From NCBI GenBank assembly GCA_964648985.1, contig CAZYMS010000005.1, positions 1 to 64,000 of the forward strand: a DNA stretch of 64,000 nucleotides, given 5' to 3'. Under the pieces are notes generated by a model. That model did no database searches, was not told the DNA's origin, and was given only the letters and a program-made list of their open reading frames with translations. Within the stretch, counting starts at the first letter, position 1, and the number at the start of each line of letters is the position of its first letter. Positions 21,521 through 29,577 of this stretch are shown one piece after another. The stretch is from JAEUSE01 sp964648985 (lineage in GTDB: Bacteria > Patescibacteriota > Doudnabacteria > UBA920). Both the position numbers and the translations under genes were made by a program.

Positions 21521-23644
21521 ATGCCCCGAGAATATCCCATTGAGGCTACAAGAAATATAGGTATTATTGCCCACATTGATGCGGGTAAGACGACCACTAC
21601 CGAAGGTGTTTTGTATAACACCGGTATGATTCACAAAATTGGTGCGGTACACGAAGGTGAAACCGTAACTGACTGGATGGAGCAAGAGCGCGAGCGCGGT
21701 ATTACTATTACCTCTGCTGCGGTTACTTGTTACTGGACCCCTCAGCACGTAAAGCTGGCTCCAGACCAAAAGTACAAGATTAACATTATTGACACCCCAG
21801 GACACGTAGACTTTACCGTGGAAGTAGAACGCTCTCTTCGTGTACTCGACGGTGCAGTTACTGTGTTCGACGGTAAAATGGGTGTAGAACCACAGTCCGA
21901 AACAGTATGGCGCCAGGCAGACAAGTACGGCGTGCCTCGCATTTGTTCTATTAACAAGATCAACCAGACCGGTGGTGACTTTTATAAGTCACTTGAGTCT
22001 ATTAACAAGCGCCTTAACCCTAACGCTATTCCAGTTCAAATTCCAATTGGGTTTGAAAAAGATATTTGTGGTGTAGTGGATTTGGTACAGATGAAGGCCT
22101 ATACCTACAAGGACTATACAGACAAAGAATTCACGGTAGGTGAAATTCCTGCTGATATGGTTGAAAAAGCAAAAGAATGGCGCCATAAGCTTGTCGAGAA
22201 AGTAGTTGAGTACGACGACGCCATGATGGAAAAGTACTTGGCTGGCGAAGAGCTTACTGAGCTCGAACTCCTCGCTACTATTCGCAAGGCTACTCAGTCT
22301 GGCAACTTCTTTCCTGTTATCGGTGGCGACAACCGCGGTATTATTGTGCAAATGATGCTTGATGCCGTTGTAAACTTCCTCCCAAGCCCAACCGATAAAG
22401 GTGCGGTAAAGGGCCATGATCTTCGTACTGGTGAAGATATTATGCGTGAAGCGAGCGATGCCGAGCCATTTTCTGCGCTTGCGTTTAAGATTGCAACTGA
22501 TCCGTTTGTAGGTCGCTTGTGTTTCTTCCGCGTGTATTCTGGAAAGCTGGAAGCTGGAAGCTATGTGCTTAACGCTCGCACGGGCGATAAAGAACGCGTT
22601 GGTCGTATTGTGCGTATGAAGGCTGATGAGCGCGATGAAGTAAAAGAAGTATTTGCAGGAGATATTTGTGCTTTGGTAGGACCAAAGGCAACCTTCACTG
22701 GAGATACCTTGTGCGACATAGACAAGCCAGTGCAACTCGAATCTATCAAATTTGCTGAACCAGTTATTTCTATGGCTATTGAGCCAAAGACAAAGGCCGA
22801 TCAGGAAAAAATGGGTATTGCTATGCAGAAGTTAGCGGAAGAAGACCCAACATTCCGTATTTCCACGAACGAAGAAACCCAGCAAACCATTATTGCGGGT
22901 ATGGGTGAGCTTCACTTGGAAATTATTGTAGACCGCATGAAGCGTGAGTTTAAAGTGGAGGCAAACGTTGGTAAGCCTGAAGTAGCCTACCGCGAAACCA
23001 TTAAAGCTACTGCTACTGCGGAAAGCAAATACATCCGTCAGACTGGTGGTAAGGGTCAGTACGGACACGTCTACCTTCGCGTTGAACCACTTGAACGCGG
23101 TAAAGGCTATGAGTTTAAAGACGAGATTGTCGGTGGTGTTATTCCTAAGGAATACATTAAGCCAATCGATAAAGGTATTCAGGAAAGCGCTGCAAATGGT
23201 GTTATAGCTGGATACCCACTCGTAGATTTTAGCGCTGCGGTATATGACGGTAGTTACCATGAAGTTGACTCTTCTGAAATGGCATTCAAAATTGCTGCTT
23301 CAAAAGGTTTACAGGATGCGATTAAGAAAGCAACTCCTATTATTCTTGAACCAGTCATGAAGGTAGAGGTTACGACTCCAGAGTCCAACATGGGAGACGT
23401 AATTGGTGACTTAAACAGTAAGCGCGCCCAGATTAATGAAATGACAGATCGCTTGCACCTGAAAATTATTGACGCGTATGTACCACTTTCCGAAATGTTC
23501 GGATATGCAACTGCGCTTCGCAGTATGACTCAGGGTCAGGCAAGCTACAGCATGGAATTTGATCACTATGCTGAAGTGCCAAACAACATTGCCCAGAAGA
23601 TTATCGAATCTCGTCAGGGTATGAATGTAAGAAAAGGCATGTAA
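21521..23644 (+). CDS. fusA: elongation factor G
   Basis: 707 aa translocation GTPase. G1 AHIDAGKTTTTEG, switch region RGITITSAAV, G3 DTPGHVDF, and domain IV with the GGKGQYGHV motif are present. Normal length. It follows rpsG and ends before a strong terminator. The G4 box reads NKIN instead of the usual NKMD (CSINKINQTGG), a change of the base-recognising Asp to Asn that deserves a check. Confidence 0.97.
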   Translation: MPREYPIEATRNIGIIAHIDAGKTTTTEGVLYNTGMIHKIGAVHEGETVTDWMEQERERGITITSAAVTCYWTPQHVKLAPDQKYKINIIDTPGHVDFTVEVERSLRVLDGAVTVFDGKMGVEPQSETVWRQADKYGVPRICSINKINQTGGDFYKSLESINKRLNPNAIPVQIPIGFEKDICGVVDLVQMKAYTYKDYTDKEFTVGEIPADMVEKAKEWRHKLVEKVVEYDDAMMEKYLAGEELTELELLATIRKATQSGNFFPVIGGDNRGIIVQMMLDAVVNFLPSPTDKGAVKGHDLRTGEDIMREASDAEPFSALAFKIATDPFVGRLCFFRVYSGKLEAGSYVLNARTGDKERVGRIVRMKADERDEVKEVFAGDICALVGPKATFTGDTLCDIDKPVQLESIKFAEPVISMAIEPKTKADQEKMGIAMQKLAEEDPTFRISTNEETQQTIIAGMGELHLEIIVDRMKREFKVEANVGKPEVAYRETIKATATAESKYIRQTGGKGQYGHVYLRVEPLERGKGYEFKDEIVGGVIPKEYIKPIDKGIQESAANGVIAGYPLVDFSAAVYDGSYHEVDSSEMAFKIAASKGLQDAIKKATPIILEPVMKVEVTTPESNMGDVIGDLNSKRAQINEMTDRLHLKIIDAYVPLSEMFGYATALRSMTQGQASYSMEFDHYAEVPNNIAQKIIESRQGMNVRKGM

Positions 23645-23686
23645 GAAATAGCTTCTGAAACTTAGAGCCTCCAAGCTTCCTAGAAA

Positions 23687-23722
23687 AAAAGACCACCCCG
23701 CCTTGTGGCGGGATGGTCTTTT
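23687..23722 (+). terminator. terminator of the rpsL-rpsG-fusA group
   Basis: A 16-bp stem from AAAAGACCACCCCGCC (23687-23702) to 23707-23722, loop TTGT, ending in TTTT. Confidence 0.95.
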
Positions 23723-23770
23723 AGGTAATATAGAGGCAATTGATAGGTGCTTAATTACTATATTGTTGTT

Positions 23771-24160
23771 ATGAAAACTTTGGAAGATATAATAAAGTTG
23801 TGCAAGGACGAGGCGGGGAAGATTTTTGTAATGGATGAGAAGGGGGATTTGCAACTAGTAATAATGGGAGTGGGGGAGTATCAAAAAGTCAAAAGTCATC
23901 AAGCAGAAAGTCGAAAGTCGGAAATGCCCGATCCAGAATTGGTGAATAGAGAAATCCTGAAGGCCCAATTATCGGAGGTGGGTGGTGGCCAAGGAGCACC
24001 CTTGGCAGCCAAAGGCACTCCTTGGTACCAGGCCACAGCGAACCCGTATATCTCTACTCCACCCCCAGAAATACGGTCAAACGGATTACCCAAGCAGCGC
24101 GACATGCGCGAAGAGGTTATAGACCCCAGTTTTGACTTTGATGCACCCGAGGAAATATAG
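23771..24160 (+). CDS. hypothetical protein, possibly antitoxin-like N-terminus
   Basis: 129 aa from the ATG at 23771; an upstream GTG at 23747 is less likely. The first 40 residues (MKTLEDIIKLCKDEAGKIFV, then MGVGEYQKV) resemble in pattern short Phd-like regulators, though no toxin gene is adjacent. The rest is low-complexity and rich in Gln, Pro and Glu. Function unknown. Confidence 0.6.
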   Translation: MKTLEDIIKLCKDEAGKIFVMDEKGDLQLVIMGVGEYQKVKSHQAESRKSEMPDPELVNREILKAQLSEVGGGQGAPLAAKGTPWYQATANPYISTPPPEIRSNGLPKQRDMREEVIDPSFDFDAPEEI

Positions 24161-24180
24161 GTTTTAATTGGTTAAAAAGA

Positions 24181-24225
24181 GAAAGCGAGCAAGAACACTC
24201 TCTTTGTGTTATTGCTCGCTTTTGG
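24181..24225 (-). terminator. terminator between convergent genes
   Basis: AAAGCGAGCAA (24182-24192) pairs with TTGCTCGCTTT (24212-24222), with an inner AACAC/GTGTT stem. The minus-strand reading ends in a CTCTTTTT tail, fitting the gene at 24240. Confidence 0.85.
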
Positions 24226-24239
24226 TGGGCCGTATACGT

Positions 24240-24575
24240 TTATTGGACACATTGAATTTCCGCACTGCTGATAACGAGGTCAGCAGTCTTCCCTTGTACG
24301 CTTGCGGGGAATACTAAATACGCAGCTCCTGCGTTCTCGTCTTGCCGAATATTTAACTCCGCCTTTTTGAACCACCTTACTTTTCGTTGGCCGTCTTCGT
24401 AATAAGCAACTTTTACCGAAGTTGTTCCTCTTCGAAACTTGTGAGTTTGTCCACAGTTTGGGTCTTCGTAGTCGTACAGACTTACAAGTTTGTAGTTTCT
24501 AGCATATGAGGCTGCCAACGCCAGACTGTAAGACAGGAGCAGAGTAACGGTCATTGCAAACAGTATACGTTTCAT
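24240..24575 (-). CDS. small secreted protein of unknown function
   Basis: 111 aa. Signal peptide at residues 1-22 (MKRILFAMTVTLLLSYSLAL, then AASYA). The mature domain of about 88 residues has two Cys (DPNCGQTHKF and IQCVQ at the C-terminus), likely a disulfide, and alternating hydrophobic residues that suggest a small beta-domain. No family recognised. Shine-Dalgarno GGAGG sits 10 bases before the ATG. It has its own promoter and terminator. Confidence 0.7.
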   Translation of the reverse strand: MKRILFAMTVTLLLSYSLALAASYARNYKLVSLYDYEDPNCGQTHKFRRGTTSVKVAYYEDGQRKVRWFKKAELNIRQDENAGAAYLVFPASVQGKTADLVISSAEIQCVQ

Positions 24576-24665
24576 CGAATTCCCCTCCGGTTTTGATTGA
24601 GAAAATTTAAGTATGTAAGTCGTCGTGGGCGAGTCCCCAGGGCGACCAGTTAATGGAGCGGCATT

Positions 24666-24694
24666 ATTATAAGAGGAAAGGTCGTCTAAGTCAA
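24666..24694 (-). promoter_or_regulatory. promoter of the small secreted gene
   Basis: Minus strand: TTGACT (24689-24694), 17-base spacer, TATAAT (24666-24671). Confidence 0.85.
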
Positions 24695-24703
24695 TGTTTT
24701 GTG

Positions 24704-24733
24704 TTGACAGTACGCTACTAAATTACCTATAAT
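24704..24733 (+). promoter_or_regulatory. promoter of tuf
   Basis: Consensus TTGACA (24704-24709), 18-base spacer, TATAAT (24728-24733). It starts only 9 bases from the -35 of the leftward promoter. Confidence 0.9.
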
Positions 24734-24897
24734 CCTCTTAGCGTACAGGTAACTGTAATGCGCTTATTATTGTCTCGTTATTAATAATTTCGCTCTGGAT
24801 TCTCGTAGAGAAAAAAAGAGGCACCCTTGGCGTTGAAGCTAAATCGATAGGCTGCAGCGGCAAGGGAAACTCGAGCGAAGAGAAGGAACACACTCTC

Positions 24898-26085
24898 ATG
24901 GCAGAAGCGTTTGATCGCTCCAAGCCGCATGTAAACGTGGGTACCATTGGTCACGTTGACCACGGTAAGACCACTTTGACTGCAGCTATCACAACCGTTC
25001 TTGCAAAGACCGGTCAGTCCAAGGCTCGCGCCTACGACCAAATTGATAATGCTCCGGAAGAAAAAGCCCGTGGTATTACCATTAACACTGCACACGTAGA
25101 ATACGAATCTGCAAAGCGTCACTACGCACACGTAGATTGTCCTGGTCACGCTGACTACATTAAGAATATGATTACCGGTGCTGCCCAAATGGACGGTGCT
25201 ATCTTGGTGGTTTCAGCTGCAGATGGTCCTATGCCTCAGACTCGCGAACACATCTTGCTCGCTCGTCAGGTAGGTGTACCGTACATTGTCGTATTCATGA
25301 ACAAGGTAGATATGGTTCAGGATGCTGAACTTTTGGACCTTGTTGAAGAAGAAATTCGTGATCTCCTTAAGAAGTATGAATTTCCTGGTGATGCTACTCC
25401 TATCATCCGTGGTTCCGCGCTTAAGGCTCTTGAAGGCGATACCTCTGAAATTGGTGAGCCAGCTATTTTGAAGCTCGTAGAAGCTTTGGACAGCTACATT
25501 CCTCAACCAGAGCGCGCTACTGACCTCCCATTCCTCATGCCAATCGAAGATATCTTCACTATTGAAGGTCGTGGTACTGTGGTAACTGGTCGTATTGAGC
25601 GTGGTACTTTGAACATAAACGACGAACTTGAAATTGTTGGTCTTCGCCCAACTTCCAAGACCGTTGCAACCGGTATTGAAATGTTCAACAAACAGCTCGA
25701 CAAGGGTATGGCCGGTGACAACGCAGGTGTACTCCTCCGTGGTGTTAAGAAGGAAGAAGTAGAACGCGGTCAGGTTTTGGCCAAGCCAGGTTCTATTACT
25801 CCTCACACTGAGTTCACTGCTGAAGTATATATTTTGACCAAAGAAGAAGGTGGACGTCACACTCCATTCTTCAAAGGTTATAAGCCTCAGTTCTACGTTC
25901 GTACAACCGACGTGACTGGTGAGGTAACACTCCCAGAAGGAACTGAAATGGTTATGCCTGGTGATACCATTACCGTAACCATCAAACTTATTACTCCTGT
26001 TGCACTTGAAGAAAAAGGCAAATTCGCTATCCGCGAAGGTGGCCGCACTGTCGGTGCTGGTGTAGTAACCAAGATCCTCAAATAA
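24898..26085 (+). CDS. tuf: elongation factor Tu
   Basis: 395 aa. G1 GHVDHGKTTL, switch I RGITINTAHVEY, G3 DCPGHADY, G4 NKVDM, G5 SALK. Domains 2 and 3 are complete (GGRHTPFFKGYKPQFYVRT, VMPGD). It delivers aminoacyl-tRNA to the ribosome. It is a single-gene unit with a consensus promoter, a long leader, AAGGA 10 bases before the ATG, and a terminator. Codon use is visibly optimised (runs of GGT, CGT, GAA). Confidence 0.98.
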   Translation: MAEAFDRSKPHVNVGTIGHVDHGKTTLTAAITTVLAKTGQSKARAYDQIDNAPEEKARGITINTAHVEYESAKRHYAHVDCPGHADYIKNMITGAAQMDGAILVVSAADGPMPQTREHILLARQVGVPYIVVFMNKVDMVQDAELLDLVEEEIRDLLKKYEFPGDATPIIRGSALKALEGDTSEIGEPAILKLVEALDSYIPQPERATDLPFLMPIEDIFTIEGRGTVVTGRIERGTLNINDELEIVGLRPTSKTVATGIEMFNKQLDKGMAGDNAGVLLRGVKKEEVERGQVLAKPGSITPHTEFTAEVYILTKEEGGRHTPFFKGYKPQFYVRTTDVTGEVTLPEGTEMVMPGDTITVTIKLITPVALEEKGKFAIREGGRTVGAGVVTKILK

Positions 26086-26101
26086 GCCAGTTAAAGCTTA
26101 C

Positions 26102-26131
26102 AAAAAGACTACCCGAATGGGTAGTCTTTTT
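26102..26131 (+). terminator. terminator of tuf
   Basis: AAAAAGACTACCC (26102-26114) pairs with GGGTAGTCTTTTT, loop GAAT. Confidence 0.95.
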
Positions 26132-26211
26132 GCGCACATGTACAGATATTTTGTTTCGTATTATTATGGCTACGCATATAGACGGTTGGTAGTGCTATAG
26201 TACATATAGAT

Positions 26212-27897
26212 ATGGGTACATCGCTTAGGCCGACTGGCGAACAGGAAAAGTTTTTACGATCGATATCATCTACGGCAGAGCTGGGTCAGCCACAGGAACA
26301 AAAAGAAGTTGTCGCAGAAAAGCAAGCAATAGATGGAAAATCCGAACGAAAGCTCGGAGTATTTGCTGAGTCTTTAGAGCGGCTTGAAAATATAGAAGGT
26401 GGTCGCGGGGTTAAAGCGCTGCGATTTTTATTGCGTTCAGAGCAGAATACAGCGTTGTCTGGACGGGAGCTGGTGAATCAGGTAAGAACCGAATACCCTC
26501 TTATATCGGATTTGGAATCTGGCCTGGAACAGATGATTGTAGAGCGTATTGGTGTAGCGGGGCCACAGATGTCACAACAAGAAGCACTCAATGCCTCCGA
26601 GCGTAAGAAAGAAGAATACAGAAATGCAGCGCGGGAGTTGGTTGCCGCGTTGACCCCTCTGTATGCAAAATACCCGATTAGGTCTACTGTGGCGGTGGAA
26701 GCAGCCATGGTAGAGGTCCGATACGTTCGTGATAACCACCGACCAAGCCCAATAGGTAGGGAGGTGGGGCAGCACCGTTTGAGCGAGGCTGTCGCCCTCC
26801 TCTCTGAGCAGCAGTCGATTAGTATTGGTGATGCAAGAGCGGTAAGCAAAATTGTTGAGCAGGTGTTTGAAGAGCCACCCCCGGCGGTAACTAAATCCAT
26901 AGCGAGAATTAAGGATAGGTCGGGCTTACTCGCACTTGAAGTGCGTCAAAGGTTAGCAGGTTTATATAGAGAGGGGGTATCGAATGAAGTGGGGGTAGAA
27001 TCTGGTAAGGAATCTGAGTTTGGTATTTCGAGTCCTGAGTTGTCAGAGTTCGTTAGTTTCGTAAAACACCATCGGGTTCGAATAAAAGAACGGCTTCTTG
27101 CCGGCGACTCTCTGAGTGACGCAATCTATCACACTTTTTATAGTCGTACTGCTACGCCAAGATATACCGAAGGTAGCTCAAATTACGAACAGCTAACTAC
27201 GGCGTATGGCAGAGATATAGCCACATTGCGGGAAAAATTATCAAAAAATCCTAAGGTGCTTTCTTTTCCGACCGGTGGTTGGTTATACACGCAGATTCAT
27301 CCAGGCTTAAAGAAAGATGGTGGAATTGGCAGGCTGTATATTAATGTTGACCCAACGACAGGCCCCAAGGTATATGAGCAGGTCATTGCCCTGTGCGCAG
27401 AAAAAGAGCTAGGTATTGATACTAAAATTCCGCTCAAGGGAAACGAGTTCAACTTTAATAGGGCCGATCAGATGCTTTTGTACTTTGCGCCTAAGGACGC
27501 AGACGCAGTGATGCGAGTAGTGAGCGAAGTGCATGGTGCGAACATCGGCTCGTTTACGAATCCTGAAACCGCCAAGTTTGTTTCTCCCGTGGTAGGTAAC
27601 GATAATAAGCTCCTTAGAGGGGTTGGTTTTGGCGAAGATCCTAAGGTGTCAGGAAAATCTTTTGGGGACATTCGTTCCTCAGTCTTGGCCCACATATACC
27701 GGACCGCAGAAGAGCAGGGGGTGGAGTTAAGTGATCCGAGTTTTGATATCCAGACAGTGTATGAACAGGCGTGCAAAGATTACAATGTAGATTCAGGTTC
27801 ACCAGGTTACAGTGCGAACAACAGTCAGTTTGAAGATTTCAGGCGCAAATATACTCCGCAGGTGGCATCACTAAGGAATCTCAAATTGGCGGCGTAG
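26212..27897 (+). CDS. unknown protein with a HopA1-effector-like C-terminal domain
   Basis: 561 aa, soluble, no signal peptide. Residues 1-300 are helical and hydrophilic. The C-terminal region (about 355-500) shows a series that resembles my recollection of the HopA1 family: RLYINVDP, then FNRADQMLLYF (416), then PETAKFVSPVVG, GVGFGEDP, and SFGDIRSSVLAHIY (482). HopA1 domains occur in a Pseudomonas type III effector and in class V lanthipeptide synthetases, where they act as lyases on phosphorylated Ser/Thr. The assignment is by motif memory only. Gly-Glu-Asp-Pro and SFG-x-x-R are the strongest anchors. Monocistronic, between tuf and a leftward secreted gene. Confidence 0.5.
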   Translation: MGTSLRPTGEQEKFLRSISSTAELGQPQEQKEVVAEKQAIDGKSERKLGVFAESLERLENIEGGRGVKALRFLLRSEQNTALSGRELVNQVRTEYPLISDLESGLEQMIVERIGVAGPQMSQQEALNASERKKEEYRNAARELVAALTPLYAKYPIRSTVAVEAAMVEVRYVRDNHRPSPIGREVGQHRLSEAVALLSEQQSISIGDARAVSKIVEQVFEEPPPAVTKSIARIKDRSGLLALEVRQRLAGLYREGVSNEVGVESGKESEFGISSPELSEFVSFVKHHRVRIKERLLAGDSLSDAIYHTFYSRTATPRYTEGSSNYEQLTTAYGRDIATLREKLSKNPKVLSFPTGGWLYTQIHPGLKKDGGIGRLYINVDPTTGPKVYEQVIALCAEKELGIDTKIPLKGNEFNFNRADQMLLYFAPKDADAVMRVVSEVHGANIGSFTNPETAKFVSPVVGNDNKLLRGVGFGEDPKVSGKSFGDIRSSVLAHIYRTAEEQGVELSDPSFDIQTVYEQACKDYNVDSGSPGYSANNSQFEDFRRKYTPQVASLRNLKLAA

Positions 27898-27968
27898 GCT
27901 GGTTTCAAAAGTATTCCTAACTTATTTTTTAGATTTAAGCACCCCTCCTAACCAACCAAGATACAAAA

Positions 27969-28016
27969 AAGCCGCAACCTGGATCGTGAATGTATCACGT
28001 TCCAGTCTCGCGGCTT
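27969..28016 (-). terminator. terminator of the 28064 gene
   Basis: AAGCCGC (27969-27975) pairs with GCGGCTT (28010-28016); inner CTGGA/TCCAG and CGTGA/TCACG stems continue the helix. On the minus strand a TTTTTT run follows. Confidence 0.9.
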
Positions 28017-28063
28017 GTAATTTTCCCTCTCGTTCCCTCGTTCTGATTTTTTGGTTGAGCACA

Positions 28064-28621
28064 TTACCACCCTGCCCATGCTGGAGTTGCTTTGATACGG
28101 TCTCTGAGAGTGGCGAGAAAATCCGTGATCTCCTGAGGGGTGGCGCCCGTTGTTGCCCGGAGTTGAAATTTCTCTGCTTTCTCAAAGATATCAAAACTTT
28201 TTGAGCCTAGTACGGCTTCTTTGCCGGCAACTTTTTTCTTTGCTTGAATATCGGCGCCAAATTTAAGCCAACTATACTCTTCCGTTGGATTGCCTGGCAG
28301 GGAGACGCTGTATTCGACTGCTGGGACAGGTATTGGCTTGTGATTGCTAGAATGGTTTGTGGTGTATTCAAAGTGCAGCACAAACCCATCCTTTCTTGCC
28401 ATAGTGCAGGACCAGCCGGTTGTTTTTCCGTTGGTCTTTCTTTCTCGGGTGCTCGTAAAGTAGTCAGCACTCATAAAGCGAATTGCCTTCGGTTCCGTGT
28501 TCGGTTTGATAATTGTTTTTTGATTGAATCCCCAAAAGCTAATCCCCAAGAGGAGTATTGCAGCAGCAATTAGTTCGGAGTGACGGTACCTCTTAATTTG
28601 CTCTAAGAAAGTTTGGTTCAT
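28064..28621 (-). CDS. small membrane-anchored protein of unknown function
   Basis: 185 aa from the ATG at 28621, chosen over an upstream in-frame ATG (28702) because AAGGAAA lies before it. One hydrophobic segment at about residues 18-37 (IAAAILLLGISFWGF) anchors it; the remaining 145 residues are outside or periplasmic, with a single Cys (GWSCTMARKDGF). No family recognised. It has its own promoter, a leader of about 240 nt and a terminator. Confidence 0.65.
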   Translation of the reverse strand: MNQTFLEQIKRYRHSELIAAAILLLGISFWGFNQKTIIKPNTEPKAIRFMSADYFTSTRERKTNGKTTGWSCTMARKDGFVLHFEYTTNHSSNHKPIPVPAVEYSVSLPGNPTEEYSWLKFGADIQAKKKVAGKEAVLGSKSFDIFEKAEKFQLRATTGATPQEITDFLATLRDRIKATPAWAGW

Positions 28622-28863
28622 TTTTTCGTTTCCTTTTTGTGTTGAAAGTTTAGTTTGCAAATAGGCAGGCAGGACATTCGAACTCGAATATCTTGCCCAC
28701 ATGAAAGTGAGCGAAATACTACAAAGTGCGAATCAATGCCTGCTATTTTTATGAGATCCGATTACACTAAAGGTCTTGGTGGCCATGCATGCAGTACTGG
28801 ACCTCTCTCTAGCGTTCCCCAGGTTTGGGGAGAAGACCGGATGTTGGAAAAGAACAAAGCGAT
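28622..28863 (-). other. long 5' leader of the 28064 gene
   Basis: About 240 nt between promoter and start, with a CCCC/GGGG hairpin at 28815-28831 and an ATG-rich region. No protein-coding support. It could carry regulatory structure. Confidence 0.4.
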
Positions 28864-28893
28864 ATTATAGCATAAATTCGCACTTATTGTCAA
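28864..28893 (-). promoter_or_regulatory. consensus promoter of the 28064 gene
   Basis: Minus strand: TTGACA (28888-28893), 18-base spacer, TATAAT (28864-28869). Both hexamers match consensus perfectly. Confidence 0.88.
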
Positions 28894-28920
28894 TATTCAT
28901 CAGAAATTCACTTTTAGTTG

Positions 28921-28949
28921 TTGACAGTTTTTTAGTATTCCGCTAGAAT
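28921..28949 (+). promoter_or_regulatory. promoter of the S10-spc ribosomal operon
   Basis: TTGACA (28921-28926), 17-base spacer, TAGAAT (28944-28949). A leader of about 100 nt follows, with CTTGA (28973) able to pair with TCAAG (29009). Confidence 0.85.
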
Positions 28950-29057
28950 TAGCGAAATGGTTAAGTTCAAATCTTGACCTTAGTTTTTTGGCCTTTTTAT
29001 CGCTTAAATCAAGGTGAAAAGAGCACTTAATAACTATTCTTTACAAGCCCAAGCTCA

Positions 29058-29384
29058 ATGGATAAGGCACAACCGGCTAAACCCCGAATACGCATAAAAA
29101 TTCGCGCGTACGACAGCAAGCTTATTGACCAATCTGCTCGCCAGATTGTAGATACTGCAAAGCGTACTGGCGCAGAGGTGCATGGACCAGTACCGCTTCC
29201 GACCGATAAGAAGCGATATACTGTTCTTAAATCTACCTTTGTCCACAAAGATTCTCGCGAGCAGTTTGAAATGCGTACTCATAAGCGCCTTATCGATATT
29301 CTTGAAGCAAATCCAAAGACTGTGGATGCTCTCACGAATTTGAACTTGCCAGCTGGTGTAGATGTAGAGATAAAGATGTCCTAG
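29058..29384 (+). CDS. rpsJ: 30S ribosomal protein S10
   Basis: 108 aa. Motifs: RIKIRAYDSKLIDQSARQIV, GPVPLPTDKKRYTVLKSTFV, HKDSREQFEMRTHKRLIDI. Slight N-terminal extension. First gene of the ribosomal operon; a structured RNA follows directly after its stop. It sits in the head of the 30S subunit. Confidence 0.97.
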   Translation: MDKAQPAKPRIRIKIRAYDSKLIDQSARQIVDTAKRTGAEVHGPVPLPTDKKRYTVLKSTFVHKDSREQFEMRTHKRLIDILEANPKTVDALTNLNLPAGVDVEIKMS

Positions 29385-29497
29385 GGGATGGTCCTAGGCC
29401 CTATGTAGATAGGTCCCCGCTGTCATATCGGGGTAACAATCTACCAAAATAGTAAGGATATATCCTAATTATTTTGGTGGGCGAAAGCCCCCTTTTA
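29385..29497 (+). ncRNA. structured RNA between rpsJ and rplC, candidate autoregulatory element
   Basis: Four stems in 110 nt: GTAGAT (29405-29410) with ATCTAC (29439-29444) enclosing CCCCG/CGGGG (29415-29433); CCAAAATA (29444-29451) with TATTTTGG (29470-29477) enclosing the palindrome AGGATATATCCT; and GGGC-GAAA-GCCC (29479-29490) followed by CCTTTT, a weak terminator. This compactness is unlike the word-built elements and suggests an attenuator or ribosomal-protein binding site controlling the downstream L3-L4-L23 genes. Confidence 0.55.
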
Positions 29498-29504
29498 AAT
29501 TACC

Positions 29505-29577
29505 TAAGTAAGATTGCAGCTTGTAGATTGAAAAAAGTGTTTTAATTTGCGATTTGCAATCATCAATCTCCAATTCC
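29505..29577 (+). repeat. paired-word element, GATTG/CAATC family, before rplC
   Basis: GATTGCAGCTTGTAGATTG on the left faces TTGCAATCATCAATCTCCAA on the right, ending at the rplC start. Confidence 0.75.

Larger units (their letters stand above)
24576..24897. other. divergent promoter region and tuf leader
   Basis: A 322-base gene-free region. It contains the leader of the leftward secreted gene, two back-to-back promoters 9 bases apart, and a leader of about 155 nt for tuf with small stems (ACAG/CTGT within AGCG/CGCT near 24737-24762; ATTATT/AATAAT at 24771-24788). Confidence 0.75.

Noticed and set aside
23771..24160. Toxin-antitoxin pair
   Set aside because: Only a weak antitoxin-like pattern is seen at the N-terminus and there is no adjacent toxin gene.
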